A stretch of 64,000 nt of DNA from Ectobius pallidus (Eukaryota; Arthropoda; Insecta; Blattodea; Ectobiidae), in assembly GCA_964059195.1 (NCBI GenBank), contig CAXKWD010000002.1:148011042-148075041 (forward strand). Direction: 5' to 3'. Below, piece after piece: positions 44,664-57,016 of this stretch (its first letter is position 1; every line of letters begins with the position of its first letter). The notes beneath the pieces were generated by a model. The model searched no databases and was not told the DNA's origin. It saw nothing but the letters and a program-made list of their open reading frames with translations. A program made the position numbers and the translations under genes.

Positions 44664-47130
44664 CTAGAGTTTGAAAATAAGTATCAAATTGGTTCGGAAA
44701 GATCGAGCACTACCCCTTTCGACTGTTAGCTCGTCAATTAAGATCAACGACGAAAGGGTGTCAGTGGATCCTTTTTAGCTATTCCAGTGCAAATCCGTAA
44801 GTAAGAAAATCGACGAAGATTTGAAAACTTATTTGCAATATGAATTAGCCCCTTTCCCTTTGACTTCTTCAATGAGGGTGGGACGAGGAAATCGATGAAG
44901 TCAGTTCTCTAGAAAGACCTCAATCCAACTATCAAAGATGTAAGTGTGACACACTTTGACATAGTTATGGACGGAAGACTTCTCCTACACAAAGTTATTT
45001 GGCAAAGAGGTTCCCCCATTTGTGATGGATATATCAATTTTGTGAACAGTCACTATCGTGGAAAGAGTTGCACTGTAGTGTTGGGTACACGAGCTCTTCC
45101 TCAAGTACAAAGGTCGCTGAGCAGTACCGTCACAACAAGTCAGCCGACATACATTTCAATCAGGAGACAGTCATCACTGTGAAGCAGGAAGACTTCCTGT
45201 CAAATATCTACAACAAAAGTCTTTTGATTAACATGCTGAAAGTTACACTACAGGCACATGGAGTCAGAACCCTTCAAGCACGAAATGATGCGGATGTCCT
45301 CAATGTAGACATGCCTGTGGAGTTGTCACATACCAACGCTGTTGCAGTTATTGGTGAGGAAGTCGACCTAATAGTCCTGTTGATGGCCAAAACACCTAGT
45401 GACCACTGCAGTAGCGGCTCGTGGCTCAAAACGAAAGTGTGCTGCAAATACTATTTCATACAGCAAACTTAAAATATTTTTAAAAATTATTAGTAGACCT
45501 ATCTAAACTGCTCGTCTCTTAATCCATCTCTGGGAACTCTCACGCGATTTTCTCTGCCCTAATTATTTTTTTGCTAATTTCTCTCGTCTCGTCGAACGTT
45601 GTGTGAGTTGTGTGACGAGAGAAAATAGCAAAAATAAAAATAAAAATTAATAATAATAACAATTATAATAATAATGATGATAATAATAATATTAATAAAT
45701 AATAATAATAATTAGGGCAGGGAAAATCGCGTGAGAGTTCCCCGAAATGGAATAAGAGACGAGAAAATAGTATTTTTAATGATCGAGGTAGAGGAAGTCG
45801 CTTAGTGTTCCGAGTGCGACAGAATACTTAATCGGGGTTGTGGAATCCGGGTTTTTCTGAATTTAACACATTCGAATTTGGCGGTGAAGATGAAAAGCAT
45901 TGCTTACTCGCTACATCACGGTCCCCTACCGTCAGATGGTGGAAGATCTTCTCACATAACTAACAGGGCGCCCGCCGCGCCGGTGAGACGTGAACCTCCC
46001 TCAGAATCCCACTCCGGGCTGCCAGCTGCCGCAGCGCATTTTGCAGTTTAAAACTCCCATATACGCCTTGCAGTCAAGGTCGAGCATGACGTCACACCCT
46101 ACGAACGCTGCGCTGTTCGAAAAATGCATTCACGAGGCGGAAAAGATAATATTCACATTACCGACTCTTGACTCCCAAGCTACCAGCTAAGAAATTCTCG
46201 CGTGGACGCGCCAAGTTCAAAATCTACGCAAAGAAAATATAATATTGCGTTTGAAAATAACATTATACGACGAGCAGAAAACAAGCTGTGTGCTGCAGTA
46301 CTGTAGCACATAGGAGAAACCGCCACCGGTGACCAGAATACAATTTCCGTCAAGCCTGGACGTAAAACCTACATTTTTTCTACCCAGGAGCTTCAGACCT
46401 AGGGGCTGCGAGACATACTATTTCTACATGCCTTCACTGGGTGCGATACCACCTCAGCAGCCTTCCGAAAGCTGGGATTTATCAAACTGTATTATAAGTC
46501 TCCAGACGTCCAGGGAGCTGCTGCAGTTTTCTCAGACCCTTCCTCAACCAAGGATGATATAGAGGAAGCTGGGGAAAAGTGTATTTTGATGTGGTTCGGG
46601 ACCCCACCTAAAGAGAAATCTCTAAACGCTTACCGTTACCAATCCTTTGTAAAATCGGTAGCCAATATCAAACCGGACATCTCGTGCCTCCCACAAACTG
46701 AGAGGGGGCAGCGAAACAACATTCTAAGGACATATCACCAAGTCGAGATGTGGTTGGGACATGAGCTGCCTCCTCAGATGTATGGATGGGAGTTAATCAA
46801 CAAATTTCTAACCCCGGTGCACTGTGAGCAGTAGGCTGCACCGGATGAAATATCAATTTTTTTGTCGGTGCACAAAGGATTTTTCCACCACCAAATGCTG
46901 ATGCAGAAAGGCATCTCTCAAGTGTTTCTCTGCGTGCCAAAACTGCCAGGGGAACTGTCTTAATGGGGGCCCCCTCTTGGACAACGAGGATGAAGAACTC
47001 GACATCGATCCTCTGCCTGTTATCCTAGAAGATGTATCCCCTTTCTCAACGGATGAAGAAGAAAACGTAGCAGGACCAAGTTCCCATGATGAGCCAGGAC
47101 CTTCCCGCACCAAGAGAGCTAGGAATTTAC
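44664..47130 (+). pseudogene. Uncharacterised nuclease-like element gene (copy 2)
   Basis: Homologue of 3344-4789, better preserved at its 3' side. Pieces in order: YELAPFPL, THFDIVMDGRLLLHKVIWQR, NFVNSHYRGKSCTVV, VKQEDFLSN, GVRTLQARNDAD, AVIGEEVDLIVLLMAKTPSD, then the hAT insertion, then LFLHAFTGCDTTSA, KSPDVQGAAAVFSD, NILRTYHQVEMWLGHEL and a Cys-rich tail (CRKASLKCFSACQNCQGNC, 46885-46960) with an acidic end. The spaced acidic residues (DG, E, DAD, E.D) look like a PIN/XPG-type nuclease; that is inference. Frameshifts and stops make it non-functional. Wide recurrence of this domain order in invertebrates is from memory, not a search. Confidence 0.65.
45407..46328. mobile_element. Non-autonomous hAT insertion (922 bp)
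   Basis: Flanked by GTGACCAC (45399-45406) and GTGACCAG (46329-46336). Copy 1 of the host gene at 3985-3995 has a single GTGACCA, the empty site. Ends read CAGTAGCGGCTCGTGG at 45409 and, inverted, GTGGCGGTTTCTCC, both followed within 30-40 bp by GTGTGCTGC. No transposase. It contains a further 55-bp inverted pair (45509-45565 and 45712-45768, core CTCACGCGATTTTC) around an (AAT)n-rich loop, probably an older MITE. Confidence 0.85.
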
Positions 47131-47465
47131 AGGTATAATAATTATTGCTGTTTAATTGTACTATAAGGCGTAAATATATTGTTAAATTAAATATAACACA
47201 GTTTCAAAAAACATTTACTAGTTAATGTGGTAATAAAAAAAGTTATGTACAAATTGTTGTTGACTCTGGAATCACCCTACCCCAATGACTTTGCGGAGCG
47301 AATGTATAATTAATATTGGCCTATATATTATATTAACTGTACATTATATATTATGTAGATTGAATATAAGTATTATTGCCTATGTAATGGCTCGTAAATA
47401 ACAATAAAGATTCAGCGATCCTCGATAAATTGTCAGTTTTGAGTACTATCAAAAGTTTTCATAAT
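47131..47465 (+). other. 3' region of nuclease-like element, SINE-free
   Basis: Uninterrupted counterpart of 4790-5445. Contains the empty SINE site AAATAACAATAAAGATTCAG near 47395. Confidence 0.7.
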
Positions 47466-47504
47466 ATATTAATTATATTAATACGGTTGGATTGAGAATA
47501 AAAT

Positions 47505-47730
47505 AACCTTTCATTTGGTGTAATAATAATTTAAATAACTGATGAGGGTATATTAACAACGCTTACTCACCTGTTTGTACCTGACAACTCCGTAGTTGGG
47601 CAGAGGGGAAAGTAGGCAACCTTTCATTTGATGTAATAATAATTTAAATAACTGATGAGGGCATATTAACAACGCTTACTCACCTGTTTGTACCTGACAA
47701 CTCCGTAGTTGGGCAGAGGGGAAAGTAGGC
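47505..47730 (+). repeat. 113-bp tandem duplication
   Basis: Two units (47505-47617, 47618-47730), nearly identical, read ACCTTTCATTTGRTG, ACTGATGAGGGYATATTAAC, GTTTGTACCTGACAACTCCG and GGGGAAAGTAGGCA. A partial third (AACCTTT) follows. The segment 47731-48478 has no recognised feature except a poly-T at 48346-48369. Confidence 0.92.
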
Positions 47731-48478
47731 AACCTTTATTTTTTCAATTCCTTGGGGCATATTCTCTCAGCTAATGCTCGATTTTTATAAATAACAAATG
47801 GGGAAAGTTTATCGAAAAAATTTAATTAGAATTATTATTATCTAACAGCATCGGTACGCGTTTTAGCTAGGCAACCCATTTGCGATGTATCAATGTATAT
47901 ATTATCTAACAAAAATTCATTATCATCATTAAATAACAGATGAGGGTATATATTTCTTATACCGGATCTCGCACATAAGATTTTTCCCGAAACCACTCAC
48001 TGAATTATACCTGCCAGCAATTAGGTTCCTGAACACATAGCACCTTGATAGAGCTATTATGTCCGGTTTCATTGAGAATGTTACTATCCAGCAGCAAATC
48101 TTGTGACGGTAAGAGAGATTTATGCAAATTTTGTTGATAAATTATGAGCTCACCCATAATTGATTTTAGATTTTATTATTTCTAAAATTTTATTATATCC
48201 AGGGCATGTAGAAGATGTTGCTGGATGATTTACATCACAAGGTTTGAAGAATCGCCTTACCGACATTTTATGTTTGTATTGCAAACAATTACGCCTTATA
48301 GAAATACTGTGGAAGAAGTTTGAGATTGAGAATTGTTAATGAGCTATGTTTTTTTTTTTTTTTTTTTTTGTCTGTTTCATGATTGGTTATATTTTTGTTT
48401 TGTACTACTTTCTTTGTGTGAGACTATGCTATGTATATTCTGTTTCAGTTTCTTGTTTGTGTCTATGTTTTGTATTGA

Positions 48479-49329
48479 CTATGGTAATTTGTTGTCGCCA
48501 TTGTATTCTAATCTTTTCTGTCCCAATATGAGCATGTTGCTCAGGGATTGTAACAGTTCGGGTAAATAAATCAATAAAGCGATCTTCGTATTGGGGCAGT
48601 CAGCAATATCATGTTCTTCGGCGTACTGAGAGCATCGTTTAGGAGATTCACAATGTGCGCTTACATGTCCAAAGCCTGAACAATTGTAGCACCTAGTGAC
48701 AGGTGTATAATCTCTCACCGGACGTCTCCTATATCCAATATACAGCTTTTCACCAGTCATCATCGTGTGGTAAACTTCAGGGGATGTTATAATAACTGCA
48801 TACTGCGTCGAACCGTTGCGGGCTTTTTTCAAGTGTTGTAGTTCCAATTGGGAATCATCCATTAGGCACTGCTTCATTGTTGGATTCCTCTCCACTGCCA
48901 AGAGTTCTTCTTTGGTCATCTGAACTTCAATTCCAACACGAGGGTTGCGTTTAACAAGAATCTTAGCATGAAGATTACTATTACTATTTTACAGGTTATT
49001 CATTATTCTATACATTCAATACATTCATTGTTGCTTCTTAACTCAACCAATACCCCCTTGCTTCGAATCTTTTTCAGATTGTTAAAACCAACTTTTATCA
49101 TACTTGTTGTTTCACGAATTAATTGAACAGTTTGATCAGAATCTTTAACCGATTCCAAAGATTTAGGAGACACTAACACTACATGTATAGTGGGAAGATT
49201 TTCCTTGATGACCTTATCTGCGTAAGTCGTTCTACGGTTATTCCCTGGCGTTGGTAGTGACTCGTTCAACTTCACCAAATTGTCTTGATAAATGACCAAT
49301 GTTTCTTTCACTGCGTAGATAGAATTCAC
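48479..49329 (-). pseudogene. Gag (ORF1) of an R1/jockey-type non-LTR element
   Basis: Two frames: 49329-49003 (TYADKVIKENLPTIHVVLVS, TTSMIKVGFNNLKKIRSKGV) and 48919-48479 (LLAVERNPTMKQCL, YIGYRRRPVRDYTPVTRCYN, CYNCSGFGHVSAHC, then RCSQYAEEHDIADC). The second knuckle has Tyr where Cys is expected (CSQY). The order KVGF...KGVLVE, then linker, then zinc knuckles, is that of R1-clade gag proteins. After DCPNTK the similarity ends. No ORF2 follows on this strand. Confidence 0.75.
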
Positions 49330-50238
49330 GACTGATTCTCACCATTTCATATCCCATCGTTTATCTTTTTTTGAAAGTGTCTAATATATTCTGTATATAT
49401 TTTTCAGCAAAAATATATAAAGCTTCTACGTTTATATTAATAGCCATATTGCTTATGGCAACCACAAAATTGTACATTCTGAATAACACAGAACAGAACA
49501 CAGAACAAGATTACAAGAATAAAAAACTACACGTACCTCAAAATACACACAAACATTCGTTATATGTATAACAATATTATCTTGAATTGATCAAATCATG
49601 TCATTTTATACAAATAAGCAGGAGCTGAATTGAGCTTATTGTTTACTTAACCAACCCTTGATATAATGCCCCTCTTTTCAGTGCAACCCCCCGCACTGCA
49701 CCAATAAATGCAAGTAAATGGATATTCTCTCATATAAAATGCATAAGAAACCTCGTTACTGTGCAAATTCATTTAAGTTAGTGCCAGTGAATGTAAGACA
49801 AGATTTTTTATAAAATATTCCTTTCAGTGATTCTTTTCCAGTTGCAGAATTTTTTTAAAATTGGCATGAATGTTAGGAAAATTAATAAGAAATATATTGT
49901 AAGTTACTGTATTTCCAAGAAGTGAGTGTTCTTTGCCTCTAGCTGTAAATGTAGTGTGGTGGAATGAGGAAGCTATCTTAAGAAGTCAGACAGACAGCCT
50001 ACTTGAGGGTGAAGAAGGCAGAAATAGCCCTTTATACAATGAGACATTCCAAACTTCCACTTCTTTTAGTCCAGTGTCCATTCAGCTGTTAAATACTACA
50101 CTGCAGCTAGAGTTACTAAAGATACTGTTTTGTAATCATAATCACTTACATGGACCCTCATGATTTTGAACCCCTTTGTGTACTGTAGCCCTGTAATACT
50201 GTAAATTGAGTTACTGTACAGAACAGTAGTATTAGGAT
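49330..50238. other. No recognised feature
   Basis: AT-rich with small ORFs that show no known domain. It ends at GTCAGTGACGCC, where terminal-type motifs of the PolB element begin. Confidence 0.4.
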
Positions 50239-51200
50239 TTTGTCAGTGACGCCATAGGTGGCGCAAGTTGCCCGCTGACGTAATACAAGATGGCTGCATT
50301 TCCGGTTCCGGTTCAAGGTGGCGGAACTTCCCGTTCCTGTTCAAGATGGTGACACTTCCGGTTCCGGTTCAAGATGGCGGCACTTCCCGTTCCGGTTCAA
50401 AATGGCTGAATTCAAAGTGGCGTCTGGCCGGAGATTTGAAAATTGTATATTTTGAATCAGTGCGTAATTGCTATTTAAAATGGAGTCTGGCGCGGGATTT
50501 TAAATTATATAATGTATAATTTAAATTCTTATTATAGATGTCAGAAAAACAAAATGGCTTCCGGCGTGATATTTAAAAATTTGTTTATTATGAATTAGTG
50601 CGCAAGATCAAAAGACTTCTGCCGGTGGATTTGAAATTGTTTATTTCAAATTAATGTATAGTAAATAGTTAATAGCCAATAGTCAATATGTTAATATATC
50701 ATTATCAATATTAATTATCTGATTCTTACGAGAGAGTTCATATTCCGGATTTCTTAAGATTCGAATCCTACATATGGTATACATTTTAAAATTTAATATT
50801 TTCTCACCTCAGTGAGAGGTCTCATATCAAAGCCGAAACAGGATGTGCTCAAGGTCAACATTGCGCTTCCAGACACGTGTCTCTTATTACAGCCGAGACC
50901 GGATGTATTCAAGGTCAACCTTGTGCCTCCAGACAACACGTCTCATATCACAGCCGAGACAGGTTGCGAGATTATATTGCACTAGAAGACGCAATTTCAT
51001 CAGTTTTTTTAATGAATACCAAATAATTGCATTTTTATTGCTGAGATAAACTTTATCAGATGAAGTCCTAACCTGTCTTGACCGGATGTGTCCAAGCTCA
51101 TCCTTGCACCTCTAAGCATCTCAGTGGGAGGTCCGTGAAAAAGTATGTACATGTCTGGCACGGTTGATAGCGAACGACTACTTTTATCCGGTGGCCGTGG
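50239..51200. repeat. Terminal/subterminal region of PolB element copy 2
   Basis: Starts CAGTGACGCCATAGGTGGCG and GCTGACGTAATACAAGATGG, then about 30-bp tandem units of CACTTCCGGTTCCGGTTCAA and GATGGCGG (50285-50420), then GATTTGAAATT and ATTTAAAATGG units to 50650. These are the same word types as in the large inverted repeat, in a shorter and more decayed form. From 50740 it contains TCTTACGAGAGAGTTC (inverted form of the block near 2150), then three AGCCGAGACCGGATGT-type repeats (50835-50965). Confidence 0.65.
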
Positions 51201-51260
51201 CCAATTAGACCAAAGCCATTATATAAATCTATGTCATAACCGCATTAGGTTCACTTCTTA
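51201..51260 (+). promoter_or_regulatory. CCAAT and TATA promoter of zinc-finger/PolB gene (copy 2)
   Basis: CCAAT at 51201, TATATAAA at 51220-51227, GGTTCACTTCTTATCAGACC downstream, ATG at 51296. The same layout as copy 1. Confidence 0.68.
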
Positions 51261-51295
51261 TCAGACCATCATCTTGTACTGATCTGTGCACAAAA

Positions 51296-53994
51296 ATGGA
51301 AAGCTCGTCTACCGTCACCTACCAGTGTGAGGAGTGTGCCACAAGAAAGATTTGAACCGACACTTCAACCAACACCATAATAAATCTGAATATAAGTGTG
51401 ACACCTGTGGTGCATCATTTAGTCGCAGTGACGTATTAAAAAGACATGTCCGCGAAAAACATTCCAACGTTGACTACACCTGTAACATTTGCCGCTCCAA
51501 CTTCAAATCTTCAAGATTTCTAAGAGAACATCTGGAGAGGAGCCATCACACAGCAACAAGGGATGCTGCTAAACGCGAAGGAGTTTATCATCACCTCTAT
51601 TTCCCTGCTAAAGCCGGGACCTCAGGCATCGGAGCCGAGACCTCGAGGTTCCTCGTGATCGGTGTTGGATATAGCCAGGAGCCTGCCCGATTACAGGTAC
51701 TTTGCATGTTTTAAAACATTAAAAATGTAAATACGCATGCATATTATGTACACATGATAGTAGTAGTGGCGTAATAATCACATGTTTTCATTCTATTTTT
51801 ATAGGTCGGAGCGGGGACTGACAACTGTCGCAGAATGAGTAAGGATGCAGTCGACTCCAGCAGCGCTAGTTCATCATCTTGTCAAAAGCAGGCAGGTGAT
51901 TTTTTTCTCATTGAGTCTGTTTTCAAGTCAAGACTATCAACATATGCCGCGTTAGATTTTCCTGCTGGCGATATGGAGACAATCTTATCGTCGTATCAGA
52001 GGAAAATCGAGAACGTCTTACCAGATTCATTCTTAAAATTTACATCCATAAAATTTAATCTTTCCTTATAATCAAAACTAAAAATGAAATTCTGTTTAGT
52101 ACCTCAAGCATTACTGAAATAGTGTCTAGTCCCACAGTTAAGTTGCAGCAGGAACTTGAGGAATTTAGCATGCGTGGCTCTGGTTGGTTTTATAAAATTT
52201 ACATAAAATTGAGTTACGAATCAATGAATACGTTCCATTCATAGGGTGTGGTCATATGATTCTGCCTGAAAAATTCCACCACCTACACTCTCTCATAAAT
52301 ATTAATAATGAGGCTGACTACTCCTTTAAATATTTTATATTATCTAAATTTATAGAATCTAGTAAGGAATTGTGGACCAGCTACATTCATAGACCAGAAT
52401 TGGGTAGAAAGTACGACTGGGATTGCGTCAAGTTCCCCGCTTCACATCATGACTAGACAAGTTTTCTAAGACATATAATATTTCTATCTAGAAGAAAAAC
52501 GCGAAAGGAAACATTTCACACTACGTGTTTCTTTTCAAAATTGTTGAATATCAACTCGCAGAGTATAGGGATTTATTGTATCTTCGCAATGAGCATAATT
52601 CACATTATATAGTAATTTCAGATTTTGACGCATTCATAAAACCTTTTGTAACCTAATGAACATCAGATCAGAGTGCGTAAACGATGCTTTACGCATTTTT
52701 ACTCGTACGAAGGCTAATATACGGACGAAACATTAGATAAACATCTGACGTTATGCAATTCTTTCATCCCGTCAGACGTGAAATTTCAAAGAACCCCGAA
52801 ATTTGCGTCAATAAGCATGAATTTTCGCAAAAATTATAGGCCTATTTGTAATTTATGCGTATTTCGAGTGCATATTGGAGCCGATTTGGGGGTGCTTAAA
52901 CGATCCTGAAAAACGTTAGACAACTCCTTACCAGAGGCATACTCCGTACAGTTTTTGCTATTTTATAAAATATGCTGAAGATACGTTTTCTCAGTTAAGG
53001 TTGTTAGAGGGAAAAACTGCAGCGGGGAGTTTATTCGATCGCCCCTCGCTGATGTGAAAGTTATCGATCGAAGCTACATAGCATAAACAAACCCATGACC
53101 ATGTTATCACCGAGGAAAACAGACAATACATGGACAGCACCATTTCTCACATTCGCAAGCAGGGTAACTTTACCGATGTGAACTACAAAGTACGGGACTA
53201 TTGTCTTGTCAGCGGTCGTTTCAGAGGGGCCGCCCAAAGAAATTGTAACTTAAATTATAGAAATCAGACATGTGTCCCGGTAGTTCTACATAATCTTTCA
53301 AATTACGATGGAAACTTTATCATTAAAGAGCTAAGTTTCGACGAAAACAGAATCAATGCTATTTGCAATAGGCAAGAAAAATATGTAACGTTTTCAAAAT
53401 TCATTCCGTCTTCTTATCGCAAAAAAGGATGTATGGAGTTGAGATTTGTGGACTCGTTTCGGTTCATGGCAAGCAGTCTGGAAAAGATGGAGAACAATTT
53501 TCCTAAACATAATTTCATTGAAACCAGAAATTCGTTTGGTGAAAACGCCGATTTGGTGTGTCGTAAGGGGGTCTTCCCCTACGACTATGTGTCGTCATAG
53601 GAAGTTCTAAATGAGAAAAAAATTCCTCCTAAAGAAGCATTTTACAATAGGCTTAATAACGAACATATGTCTGATGTAGATTATTTTCTTGCCACTAATG
53701 TGTGGAATTCATTTTCATTGAGTTCTATAGGTGAATATTCGAACCTGTATTTGAAATCAGATACACTCATTCTAGCATATGTTTTCGAAAACTTTAGACA
53801 TGTGTTTTGATACGTATGGATTAGATTGTTTGTATTATAGCGCTGCTTCAGGCTTCGCATATTCTGGCATGTTGAAGTTCACACAGGTAAAATTACCCTT
53901 ACTCACCTATATGGATATGATATAAATGATTGAGCGTGGCATTAGAGGAGAAATATGCCAATGCATCACCAGAAACGCAACCGCAAACAATGAA
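51296..53994 (+). pseudogene. Zinc-finger/PolB gene, N-terminal part (copy 2)
   Basis: ATG at 51296 (MESSST), then the first finger broken by a short deletion with frameshift at about 51335. Fingers CDTCGASFSRSDVLKRH and CNICRSNFKSSRFLREH are intact. The exon ends EPARLQ at 51696; the intron is 51697-51804 (108 bp); the second exon starts at 51805 in phase 0. It reads FKSRLSTYAALDFPAGDMET, SIKFN, RGSGW, then (frameshifted) KYDWDCVKFP. From 53130: VLHNLSNYDGNFIIKEL (exonuclease-type YD), RFVDSFRFMASSLEKM, KGVFPYDYV, then EYSNLYLKSDTLILAYVF, MIERGIRGEICQ and ATANNEM. This is the order of the protein-primed type DNA polymerase B (PF03175 family). Many frameshifts; dead. It continues at 61141. 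Confidence 0.85.
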
Positions 53995-54574
53995 ATGTGT
54001 CAAACTTTCGTCGAGTAGCAGAGTAAATCTTACCTCTGAAGTGAGTTTGACGTAATACCACGATAAACACTGAAGTGAACTTGTTTGGTACACTAGTAAT
54101 TATTTGAGTGTATATAAAGATCAGGTATACTATTTTACAACTGATGAGATGTAGCACCAGTAAAAAAGATTAGGAAACGTGGGGCCCTTTGAGGGAATAG
54201 CAGGGTCAACGCATTACTCAACAATAAGAAATCAACATTGTATTTGACCATATAACAATACAATACAATAAATTGATTAAAAATACTCGTAAATATCAAA
54301 CCCTCATAAACAAGTGCGGAAACAGCACAGAAACAAATAACATCACAACCATGAACTTAGGGATTATGGATACCCGCACCACATTAACACTGAGAAATAT
54401 CACAAGATCAAATGGAATACACTCTGAATTCAAGATAGAACGCTTTTCATTCTAATCAAGACTAGTTATGAATTAGAGTACGGTAAGATGAGAACAATAC
54501 ATGCCATAACTTGGCAAGGTCTCTAGAAAATACTGGACAATACTAATTTAACTAAGCCAGAGCAACACAGTGCT

Positions 54575-54800
54575 TCAATGTTTGTTAACTGGAATAAATT
54601 ATAAGCAATACTTGAATTTAAACAAGCACACTAAAGAAGTAAGCCAAAATAAACTTGATACAACAATGTATCTTAACTGGAGTTAATGATAAGCATTACT
54701 TGAATATAAACAAGCATACTAATGTACGTATGGCAAAGCAACTCGATACTAGAATGTATCTTAACTGGAATTAATTATAAGCAATACATGGATTATACAA
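54575..54800 (+). repeat. ~85-bp satellite units, block 1
   Basis: Three units with GTATCTTAACTGGAATTAAT, AAGCAATACTTGAATTTAAA and CAAGCATACTAAT, starting near 54582, 54670 and 54755. The same units continue at 56575-56810. Confidence 0.8.
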
Positions 54801-55421
54801 GCGGCTGTGTGTGGTGTATAGTGGTAGGGGGAATAATGCTGGCGCTGGTAATCAGTAGAATATTAGTTAGGTTTCAAGAACACAGCGCAGTCAAAACCCT
54901 ACCAAGCCAATCCCCCTTGGGAAAATCACTATGTAAAGATAATTAAATGTATATATCCAAGGATACATAGGGATGTCATAACACACACAAGCTATTAGGA
55001 TTAAAAGTGGAAGGTACTGGAATAGTTAGCCCAAAATATTTGATTTACGTAAGAAAAAGAATTAAATTTCAATATGTATATGTTTATTGCAGAATTGAGA
55101 AATTGCAGAAACAATAAATAATATAATAGAACATTATTTATAGAATGAAATAGCACATCAGATTTTATACAGAGAAAATTTGAATAAACCATATTTTATA
55201 TTAATGCAACATTTGATATGACGACTGACAAAAGTGTTCAAATATACAATGAGTAAACAATTTAATATTTAGAAAATATTAGTTTGTATAATATAGCCAG
55301 AATTACTAGAATTGCTGCAATGAGGAAAAGATATGTAATTATGATTATTAATGAATTTGGCCGAGTATTTAATGGTCATGACCAAGTCAAAAAACGGAAA
55401 TAGAAAAACGAAAATACTAGA

Positions 55422-55451
55422 AGAAGAAGAAGAAGAAGAAGAAGAAGAAAA
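55422..55451 (+). repeat. (GAA)n microsatellite
   Basis: Uninterrupted GAAGAA run of about 28 bp, with more A/G-rich sequence following. The surrounding 54801-56067 shows no gene. Confidence 0.9.
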
Positions 55452-56067
55452 GAGAAGAAAGAAATCGGCGAAACATTCATTCATGGTCATACATACGTCA
55501 CAGACACAACCATTGTCTTCATGATAAAAATAAATTTAGAATAGAACTGCCGAAACAGAAAATTATAGAAATGACAGGTGAGCGAGCAAAAACGTTAACT
55601 TTACAAAATAGACATGAATTTAAAACTGAGTTTACTATAAATAGAAATATACCAAAAATAAAAATGCTTTAAATACAAGATGAATAATGAAATAACTTTC
55701 CATAATGAATGAAAAATATACTTCGCTCACCTGACGACCAAACATCATGAAGACAATGCCCACACAAGACGATCCATTCACGCAGAAGAAGCCAGATCAG
55801 TCGCCGACGAAGGACAGAAGAAGAATAGACACAGCCAAGGAGCGTTAAGCGCCCACGTGAACTCTAACAGCCAGGCAAAATTAGTCGCAATATGAGTTTA
55901 CAAAGGAAAAGATGGCAGCACTAACGTATCAAGAGTAATTATAATTTAACTAGATTAGATTTGCCTGGTATTTACAGAATGACAACAGTGAAACAAAAAC
56001 GTGCATGTACTCAAAACATACGATATGATTCTTAATAATGCTACTAACTATTCAGTTCAAAAGAAAA

Positions 56068-56430
56068 TACATAACTTTCTCTACCCTCGACATGGAAAAT
56101 ATTATTTTCTCACTTCATATTTTGATGTAGAATAAGCGGTCGTATTGCAGGGACAACTTAAGTGTGTGCCATTGAGTATGCTATATCGGAAGTCATCTTG
56201 TATTTAATACTATACACTGATACGTCACTCATAGCTGTAGGCATTGTATTAGTTGAGAAATAGACCTAGGGATGTTTATCAGAGGCCCTAAGCATCTAAA
56301 AGAAGACAAAATGGGATGGAACATTTTCAGTACTACGCGCGCAGTTTTTTTATGTCCCAGGTTTTTGGGAAGGAAAGTATGAAAGTGATATTGAATTTCT
56401 TTTTTACGTCAGCCCCGAAACGTTTGTTAC
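56068..56430 (+). mobile_element. Helitron fragment
   Basis: Homologous to 37565-37895 inside the Helitron: ACTTTCTCTACCCTCGACAT, GGTCGTATTGCAGGGACAA, TGTAGGC.TTGTATTAGTTG, TCAGCCCCGAAACG. Neither Helitron end is present. A downstream AATAAAG and A-run (56524-56560) lead back into satellite. Confidence 0.8.
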
Positions 56431-56574
56431 CTACACTGAATTATGTACTGGAGCATAAAGTGTATGCATTTTTATGTATATGCAATTGTTATGTCTCATC
56501 TCAATTGTAATATACTTGTTGTATAATAAAGTTTAAAATATTATTTAAAAAAAAATACCTTGTAACCACAACAA

Positions 56575-56812
56575 AGCAAACTAAATTTAAGTAAGCAAAA
56601 GAAACTTCATACAACAATGTATCTTCACTGGAATTAAAGATAAGAAATACTTGAATTTAAACAAGCATATTAATTTATGTAAACCAAAACAAACTTGATA
56701 CAACAATGTATCTTAACTGGAATTAATGATTAGCAATACTTGAATTTAAAGAAGCATACTAATTTAAATAAGACAAAGCAAATCGGTACTTCAAAGTATG
56801 TTAACTGATAAC
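56575..56812 (+). repeat. ~90-bp satellite units, block 2
   Basis: Continuation of block 1: units at about 56618, 56707 and 56793 with ACAACAATGTATCTTAACTG and CTTGAATTTAAA. The two blocks are probably one array split by 54801-56574. Confidence 0.8.
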
Positions 56813-57016
56813 AGGACAGAAACGTACGATTATGTAGTAACTTACTCATACATAGCTTGCCACAAGAATATTCTCACCCCGCATATAATAAATTCCAGAA
56901 CTGAAGGTTCTACAGCCACTAGTAATAATCATACCCAACTAAGAATGATAATATTCATCAAATCATGTATATATATATCAGAGTTCCAATTTATAAATTA
57001 TGTTGCCAGCAAATAA

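Noticed and set aside
48333..48569. Phe-rich, membrane-like ORF
   Set aside because: Created by a poly-T run and T-rich DNA; no start context or conservation.
49933..50163. 76-codon ORF as a gene
   Set aside because: No domain, no homologous copy in the window, AT-rich background.
55269..55490. Serine-rich ORF
   Set aside because: Reverse-strand reading of the GAA microsatellite.
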